This document shows positions 6,568-11,259 of a stretch of 11,259 nt of DNA, in pieces (position 1 is the stretch's first letter; every line of letters begins with the position of its first letter). This stretch comes from Planctomycetota bacterium (GTDB taxonomy: Bacteria > Planctomycetota > Phycisphaerae > UBA1845). Position numbers and translations under genes: made by a program. The stretch covers positions 1 through 11,259 of the forward strand of contig JAJRUK010000098.1 in NCBI GenBank assembly GCA_024277835.1, given 5' to 3'. The notes beneath the pieces were generated by a model, which worked only from the letters and a program-made list of their open reading frames with translations, had not been told where the DNA came from and did no database searches.

Positions 6568-6588
6568 CCCCCCTTTACCAACGGGGGG
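6568..6588 (+). terminator. Hairpin after pgpA, possible terminator
   Basis: CCCCCC (6568-6573) and GGGGGG (6583-6588) can pair around a 9-nt loop, 39 nt after the pgpA stop. There is no T-run on the + strand, so intrinsic termination is doubtful. A smaller GGGG-TTG-CCCC hairpin follows near 6596. Confidence 0.3.
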
Positions 6589-6612
6589 ATCGAGAGGGGT
6601 TGCCCCACCACT

Positions 6613-6652
6613 CATAAAACAAGCCCGCAGGCAGACGCCCACAGGCCTGTTT
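6613..6652 (-). terminator. Rho-independent terminator of the globin gene
   Basis: On the - strand, arms of 16 nt (6652-6637 and 6632-6617) pair over their full length around the loop GTCT (6636-6633), with 12 Watson-Crick pairs and 4 G-U pairs. TTTTATG follows. The four G-U pairs become A-C mismatches in + strand RNA, so the structure is specific to - strand transcripts. It begins 66 nt beyond the globin stop codon. Confidence 0.7.
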
Positions 6653-6718
6653 GATAGGTCATTTTATCGAGGTTGAGCGATGGCGCCCTCGCCTCGTACT
6701 CGACGACACACCACCGCC

Positions 6719-7090
6719 TCAGCAGGTGACGACGTCGTTCTTCAGCGGCCCGACAAGCCCAACAACGGCGTCAATGTCTTCCTGACACACACCCGCCCAC
6801 TTCAGCGTGTCAACGAGGTGCCCCGCAACGACGTTGAAGTGATGCTCGGTGATGCCAAGGTCGTTATGGGCGTCCTTCATATTGCGACCGTCGTACTCGT
6901 TGGGTCCGCCGAGCGCCATCGTGAGGAACTTGATCTGCTGCTGGGTCTGGAAGTCCATATTCGTGTCCTTAAAGAACCCGGCCACCTGTGCGTCTTTGAG
7001 CATCCGCTTGTAAAACTCCTTCACGACCGTTTCAATCGCCTGACGACCGCCGAGTTTCTCAAAAAGACATGTACTTGTTGCGTGCGACAT
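6719..7090 (-). CDS. glbN: Group I truncated hemoglobin
   Basis: The protein has 123 residues, the size of group I (TrHbN/cyanoglobin-type) 2-on-2 globins. Typical sequence includes LFEKLGGRQAIETVVKEFY (9-27, where Tyr27 fits the B10 position that contacts bound ligand), FLTMALGGPNEYDGRNM (55-71), KDAHNDLGIT (72-81, where His75 is the likely proximal heme ligand) and the closing VGPLKNDVV. By alignment to the family, Gln52 probably falls at E11 and Gln48 at E7, giving a polar distal pocket. Such globins bind O2 and often act as NO dioxygenases; which applies here is unknown. ATG 7090 is supported by AAGGGAG seven bases upstream. The gene stands alone on this strand, divergent from hutH, and ends in a strong terminator. 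No reductase partner lies next to it. Confidence 0.93.
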   Translation of the reverse strand: MSHATSTCLFEKLGGRQAIETVVKEFYKRMLKDAQVAGFFKDTNMDFQTQQQIKFLTMALGGPNEYDGRNMKDAHNDLGITEHHFNVVAGHLVDTLKWAGVCQEDIDAVVGLVGPLKNDVVTC

Positions 7091-7388
7091 TCTTAGGCTC
7101 CCTTAGTTTTGTGGAGATGTTTCCCGCTTGTTGCATTGAATGGACCGTGCGACGGTCCCCGGGAAAACCTAAGATATCCCTCACCGCCGCCTGAACGCGC
7201 CCATCCAGCAAATTGCACGGGCGCAACACCACCAGTCCCGAAATATCGCCCCACATCGCCCCCTTCAAGACGTCCCCTGAGTCCGCCTTCGCCTTGACAT
7301 CCCCTCCGCGCAGAATTTGCCGACGAATCGCCAGCGGGTGTGTCCACAAGACGTGCCCACCGTCCGCCGGTATAATTCCCACCGCCAT
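7059..7388 (-). CDS. Doubtful small open frame upstream of the globin
   Basis: An open frame of 109 codons lies on the globin strand between hutH and the globin gene, overlapping the first 32 bases of the globin. Its codons are G/C-rich in third position and the conceptual protein (for example ILRGGDVKAKADSGDVLKGA) has no stop-prone or repetitive look. No family is recognised. Against it: no ribosome binding site at the ATG (7388) or other starts, its 5' end overlaps the hutH promoter and start codon, and its 3' end holds the globin Shine-Dalgarno. Most likely a chance frame or the remnant of a gene. Confidence 0.2.
   Translation of the reverse strand: MAVGIIPADGGHVLWTHPLAIRRQILRGGDVKAKADSGDVLKGAMWGDISGLVVLRPCNLLDGRVQAAVRDILGFPGDRRTVHSMQQAGNISTKLREPKNVARNKYMSF
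7098..7104 (-). promoter_or_regulatory. Shine-Dalgarno site of the globin gene
   Basis: AAGGGAG on the - strand, 7 nt before ATG 7090. It is a strong site, in contrast with hutH on the other side, which has none. Confidence 0.8.
7142..7158. promoter_or_regulatory. Perfect 17-bp palindrome between globin and hutH
   Basis: GGACCGT (7142-7148) and ACGGTCC (7152-7158) form a perfect 7-bp inverted repeat around GCG, 52 bp upstream of the globin ATG. No T-run follows on either strand, so a terminator is unlikely. The size and symmetry fit an operator for a dimeric regulator, or a leader hairpin in the globin mRNA. Confidence 0.4.
7371..7376 (+). promoter_or_regulatory. Perfect -10 box of hutH, giving a near-leaderless mRNA
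   Basis: TATAAT matches the sigma70 -10 consensus exactly and lies 10 bp before the hutH ATG. Transcription would start about 3-5 bases ahead of the ATG, leaving no room for a Shine-Dalgarno site, and none is seen. No good -35 box stands at 16-18 bp spacing. Confidence 0.6.
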
Positions 7389-8961
7389 GGCAAACCCAAA
7401 AAACAAACCCAACTCGAAATCAAACGATACGACCAAGCCCCCCAGCTTTCCGCTCGACGGATCACCGATTGCGCTCGAAAGGCTCGATCAGGCGATCCGC
7501 GGACCCGTTTCGGTTGAGCCAACGGACGCTGTCTGGGCGAAAATGCAACAGAGCGCCAACGTTGTCGCAGCGATCGTCGGTGGTGACGAGGCTGCATACG
7601 GGATCAACACGGGTTTTGGCTCGCTTTGTCGAACACGCATCCCGGCGGATCAGCTCGCCTTGCTACAACACAACCTGATCATCTCGCACGCGGTGGGCGT
7701 CGGACCACCGGTGCCAGCGGGCGTTGTCCGACTGATGATGCTCTTGAAGCTCGCCTCACTCTCACAGGGTGCAAGCGGCGTGTCTCGCGAAACCTTCCAG
7801 ATGCTCGCGGACCTCCTTGCCAGCGATATTGTCCCAGTCGTTCCGACACAAGGATCACTCGGTGCAAGCGGCGACCTCGCCCCACTCGCCCACATGGTGC
7901 TGCCAATGATTGGCCTAGGGAAGGTTTGGCAAGACGGGAAAACAGTCTCCGCGAGCAGCGCCCTGAAAGAACACAACCTCACGCCGATCAAGCTTGGCCC
8001 AAAGGAAGGTCTTGCCCTGATCAACGGAACGCAGTTCATGACCGCCTACGCTGTTTCGATTGCAAATCGGGCGAAGCAACTCGTCAAACATGCGGACATC
8101 ATCGCCGGCATGTCGCTCGAAGGCGCTGCCGGCAGCATTCAACCATTCGACGAGCGTCTCCACGCACTTCGCCCCCACCCCGGAGCGATCGCGTCGGCGA
8201 CCAACATGCGAAATCTCCTTGCGGACAGCGAAATCGGAGAGTCGCACGCAAATTGCGACCGCGTTCAAGACCCGTATTCATTGCGATGCATACCGCAGGT
8301 CCACGGAGCGTCACGCGATGCGCTTTCCCACGCGATCGGCGTCATCGAAACCGAAGTCAATTCCGCAACCGACAACCCGGTGATCGTTGAGGGCGGCGAG
8401 GTGATCAGCGGCGGTCTCTTCCACGGTCAGCCAATCGCATTCGCGCTCGACTACCTCGCGCTTGCACTTGCAGAGCTAGGATCGATCAGCGAACGGCGAA
8501 CGTACCTTCTGCTCGATGGCGGCAACGGACTCCCCGCGCAGCTCATCGAAAACACCGGCGTCAATAGCGGCCTGATGATCCTGCAATACGTGGCGGCAGC
8601 TCTGGTGAGCGAAAACAAGGGGCTTACGCTGCCAGCGTCCTCGGATTCGATCCCGAGTTCGATGGGCCAAGAAGACCACGTAAGCATGGGCGCACGCAGC
8701 GCTACGAAGTGCAGCGAGATTCTGGGGAACGTCGAGAAGATTCTGGCGATCGAACAAGTATGCGCCGCGCAAGCGATAGATTTTCGCGCTCCGATCAAAG
8801 CGGGAATCGGCGCACGGATCGCCCACGAGACTCTTCGAAAGAGCATCTCATACGCCGACGCCGACCGACTCTTCGGAGAAGACATCGAAACCTCGCTCCG
8901 CCTTCTGCGAGGCGACGAGATCATACAGTCCGTCGAAACGACGCTCGGAACATTGCGATGA
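7387..8961 (+). CDS. hutH: Histidine ammonia-lyase HutH
   Basis: HutH deaminates L-histidine to trans-urocanate in the cytosol, the first step of histidine breakdown. The protein has 524 residues, close to the usual 500-510 plus a short polar N-terminal extension. The Ala-Ser-Gly triad that cyclises into the MIO electrophile is at 160-162 in GSLGASGDLAPLAHM. Other active-site sequence includes YGINTGFG (Tyr71), NLIISHAVGVG (Ser100-His101, the pair typical of histidine rather than tyrosine or phenylalanine lyases), NGTQ (Asn213), QDPYSLRCIPQVHG (Tyr298, Arg301) and GQEDHVSMG (Glu429). ATG 7387 is chosen because family similarity begins shortly after it and a TATAAT sits ten bases upstream; the frame stays open to 7213 without similarity. 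hutU and hutI are not adjacent on the downstream side, so this hutH stands apart from a hut operon within the window. Confidence 0.95.
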   Translation: MANPKNKPNSKSNDTTKPPSFPLDGSPIALERLDQAIRGPVSVEPTDAVWAKMQQSANVVAAIVGGDEAAYGINTGFGSLCRTRIPADQLALLQHNLIISHAVGVGPPVPAGVVRLMMLLKLASLSQGASGVSRETFQMLADLLASDIVPVVPTQGSLGASGDLAPLAHMVLPMIGLGKVWQDGKTVSASSALKEHNLTPIKLGPKEGLALINGTQFMTAYAVSIANRAKQLVKHADIIAGMSLEGAAGSIQPFDERLHALRPHPGAIASATNMRNLLADSEIGESHANCDRVQDPYSLRCIPQVHGASRDALSHAIGVIETEVNSATDNPVIVEGGEVISGGLFHGQPIAFALDYLALALAELGSISERRTYLLLDGGNGLPAQLIENTGVNSGLMILQYVAAALVSENKGLTLPASSDSIPSSMGQEDHVSMGARSATKCSEILGNVEKILAIEQVCAAQAIDFRAPIKAGIGARIAHETLRKSISYADADRLFGEDIETSLRLLRGDEIIQSVETTLGTLR

Positions 8962-9020
8962 AGGATGAGTGGAACAGTCCCAGCCACAGTCGAGTGAAAG
9001 TGGAAATCAGGGATGGAACA

Positions 9021-11259
9021 CTACTTGATAGTTCGACGACCTTGTTTCGATGACGGTCGAACCCCTCGCTCGAAGGCCCGCATGTCATCAACATTGATCA
9101 CTCCGTCATGATTGAGATCCGCGCGCGATGCATCGCCCATCCCAAGGGCACGAAGCTGACGAACGGTAATCTGCGTCAATCCCGGCCTGACTTTGGCCAG
9201 CTCGCCGAAGTCTATACCGCAAACCACTTTTGTTGAGGCGAGGAAGTTGCGACTGATAAACGCGTAATCCTCAAAATCGACAATCCCATTGCCATCAATG
9301 TCCGCATTGGGGGCTTGAGAGCTGCACGGCGTTCCGGGGGGATCGAATGTCAGCCCCTGCTGATTAATAAAGACGGCGTAATCCTCTACCCCGATCGACG
9401 GTGCCATATCTTCAAGGTCCGCGAGGTTCCCCAGCAGCGGTCGGGTACCATCTACCTTCGTAAGCGGATCTCCCGCAAAAGTGATGACATATCGACGATC
9501 GACAATCTCGATGTCGGCAATCCCGCGTAGCGAGTGCTTCGGATCCCTCGCGGTCCCGCACACATATCCTGCTGCAGGCAACTTGAACAACATGGAATCG
9601 GCGCGCCCAGGAAGATTAAACGGTCGACCGAAAGTCACGGGGACTTCAATCACCTCGGGCGGCCTCGGCGCGATGTCCGGGCTTGTGTAAAACTCAAAAA
9701 TCATGCACCGCTCAACCGGACCTGCGTCGATGAACGGCGACAGCTCAACAGTAACCTCGATCATGTGCATCTCACGCACTTCGATCGACCATCCACAACT
9801 GCTGCTCGCTCCGCATGGGTCCGTCGCAACGCATACGTACTGCGACGTGCCCGCTGGATGCCGGCCACCATGAAACGCAAGGTTGCTAACATCGATCTGG
9901 TCCGAATGCAGACCGGTGCACTCAATCACAACTTCGCCACCACACTCACCGGTCGCGGTCGGCGGATCCCACTCGACCACCGAGGAGAGCACGCCCGCGT
10001 CCGAATTAACGGAAACATCCACAGGACACGTAATCACCGGCGGTAGCGTGATGTCAAAAAGCCCATCACAACGCGCGGTAGCGTCGATGTAGTCGCCTGA
10101 CTCTGTCTTGAATCGAAGATCGGAAACCTGTGGCTCAACCAGGCAGATCGAACCATCCGTACACGAATCAAGCGGAGTAAAACGGGCGGCAGCGAGCACC
10201 GTGGGCCGCCGTTGACCCGGCTCGCCTACTGCCACAGCAACGCGATACGAGACCGATCCAACGACCTCGTCCACAACAAGCGTCATCGCACGAACGAAGG
10301 GCGAAGAAGAATCAGCATCACCACCAGGAACAATATCTACAAACTGAAGCACTGAAGGATCATAAGTAAACGAGAAGGTCGCCTCCGTAACAGGGAAGGC
10401 GCTATAGCCCATCTCGACATTGACCTGCATCACCTCCCCTGCCAGATGGCAGATCGCCGGCATGTCGCCGTCGGGAACCAAGCTCGTAAGAATATCAGGC
10501 GTTTCGCTGCAAATGCATAGTCCGGTCGCGTCAATACAAAACTGTCCACGACAGCCAGCATCCGACTGGCAGCTCACCGTGTTCAGGTCCGTCCCGGAGC
10601 AACCGCCTTCGCCATCACACCGATCGTCAATCGAGCACACACTGCCGTCGTCGCAGACAAGACCAGCACTTGCTGGCGGATGCGCGACATCGCCGGTTTG
10701 ACCATCGCACACATCGAGCGTGCAAGGCGTCCCGTCAGAGAGGGACGTCAACGTTCGATCGGCGGGATTGCAGCAAACCGTTAGCGGGTCATAGTTGATC
10801 GTCCAGTCGCACCGGTTGTCGATGCAGGACCGATCGATGCAGGCACCGCGATCCTCGCAATCCAACGCGACTTCACATGGCTGACACCCTTCGATTTGAG
10901 TTCCGATGCAAGCACCCGCGCGACAGATGTCGTTGACCGTGCAAGGTTTCTCGTCATCGCAGCTATAATCCTGCACACAACTCCCCAACGCGATCCGCAT
11001 CAACGCATCGACAAAGTCTAGCTCAGGGGACTTGGTCCCAAGCGATTCACCACCAGTTGCGTTAGCAATGGCCGATGCGAGCGTCGAGACGCAAATCTCC
11101 GCCCCGGTCCCGACGATGGGCGAGACAAATACGTTGTTAGCATTTGCGATGGAAATCGCATTGTCGATTGAATCCCGATCGTCCCCCGGATCGTTGCATC
11201 CATCGGGGAGCGAACCGTTGCAAGGGCCTTCATCACCAATCGGAACAACAACCCGAACC
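9021..11259 (-). CDS. Modular secreted protein: vWA, Cys-rich, cohesin-like, HYR, dockerin (5' end missing)
   Basis: The frame is open from the stop at 9021 to the window edge, giving 745 residues, and its start lies outside. Residues 1-94 resemble the end of a von Willebrand A domain: VRVVVPIGDEGPCNG, DSIDNAISIANANNV, SPIVGTGAEIC, ASAIANATGG and FVDALMRIALGSC. A Cys-rich region follows (about 94-250), with repeats such as PCTVNDIC and GTPCTLDVCD. Next is a cohesin-like beta domain (about 270-395), an HYR-like segment (about 405-495; PPVITCPVDVSV) and a further beta region. The C-terminus has EF-hand dockerin repeats: a degenerate one near 610-635, then NADIDGNGIVDFEDYAFI (about 651-668) and RADLNHDGVINVDDMRAF (about 712-729), both with Asp/Asn at calcium-ligand positions. 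An extracellular or cell-surface adhesion or assembly role is inferred. It converges on hutH with a 59-bp gap and no clear terminator. Confidence 0.85.
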   Translation of the reverse strand, partial: VRVVVPIGDEGPCNGSLPDGCNDPGDDRDSIDNAISIANANNVFVSPIVGTGAEICVSTLASAIANATGGESLGTKSPELDFVDALMRIALGSCVQDYSCDDEKPCTVNDICRAGACIGTQIEGCQPCEVALDCEDRGACIDRSCIDNRCDWTINYDPLTVCCNPADRTLTSLSDGTPCTLDVCDGQTGDVAHPPASAGLVCDDGSVCSIDDRCDGEGGCSGTDLNTVSCQSDAGCRGQFCIDATGLCICSETPDILTSLVPDGDMPAICHLAGEVMQVNVEMGYSAFPVTEATFSFTYDPSVLQFVDIVPGGDADSSSPFVRAMTLVVDEVVGSVSYRVAVAVGEPGQRRPTVLAAARFTPLDSCTDGSICLVEPQVSDLRFKTESGDYIDATARCDGLFDITLPPVITCPVDVSVNSDAGVLSSVVEWDPPTATGECGGEVVIECTGLHSDQIDVSNLAFHGGRHPAGTSQYVCVATDPCGASSSCGWSIEVREMHMIEVTVELSPFIDAGPVERCMIFEFYTSPDIAPRPPEVIEVPVTFGRPFNLPGRADSMLFKLPAAGYVCGTARDPKHSLRGIADIEIVDRRYVITFAGDPLTKVDGTRPLLGNLADLEDMAPSIGVEDYAVFINQQGLTFDPPGTPCSSQAPNADIDGNGIVDFEDYAFISRNFLASTKVVCGIDFGELAKVRPGLTQITVRQLRALGMGDASRADLNHDGVINVDDMRAFERGVRPSSKQGRRTIK

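Noticed and set aside
8962..9020. Search for a terminator between convergent hutH and the dockerin gene
   Set aside because: No stable stem with a T-run is present on either strand in the 59-bp gap; termination must use another mechanism.
11018..11251. Separate - strand frame at the right edge
   Set aside because: The other frame in the same bases gives a vWA-like sequence continuous with the dockerin protein, so this one is a shadow.

Overview
The window looks like a stretch of a moderately GC-rich planctomycete chromosome, possibly Phycisphaerae. This is an inference from gene content: a SpoVG-family protein beside ispE, a DUF1573/thioredoxin-like fusion, a long secreted protein with vWA, Cys-rich, HYR-like and dockerin modules, and an intergenic region full of palindromes. 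No rRNA, tRNA, CRISPR array or transposase was found.

Layout. Positions 1-471 are non-coding and repeat-rich: GC-rich hairpins (1-133), a 123-bp nested palindromic element (134-256), and five degenerate 18-bp tandem repeats (272-361) that reach into a possible promoter. Then come two abutting + strand genes: ispE (isoprenoid precursor synthesis, GTG start at 472) and a SpoVG-family gene whose domain is interrupted by a CxxC...CxxC zinc ribbon and followed by a long disordered RG-rich tail. A strong bidirectional hairpin terminator (2451-2482) separates them from a convergent - strand gene. That gene encodes a 1037-residue exported protein: DUF1573, Ig-like domains, and four tandem TlpA/thioredoxin-like domains, each with an intact CxxC.

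The middle of the window holds pgpA (+, phosphatidylglycerophosphatase A) and a group I truncated hemoglobin (-), which ends in a terminator that pairs fully only in the - strand RNA. A 296-bp divergent region leads to hutH (+, histidine ammonia-lyase). hutH has a perfect TATAAT ten bases before its ATG and no Shine-Dalgarno, so its mRNA is probably near-leaderless.

The right end is a - strand gene that stays open to the window edge. Its first in-frame start candidate inside the window (TTG at 11003) is not the true start. The 85 residues upstream of it read as the end of a von Willebrand A domain. They are followed by Cys-rich repeats, a cohesin-like beta domain, an HYR-like domain and dockerin EF-hands. 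Apart from ispE-spoVG there is no obvious operon. The genes are a mix of housekeeping lipid and isoprenoid functions, a periplasmic thiol-redox protein, a globin, histidine catabolism and a surface or secreted protein.
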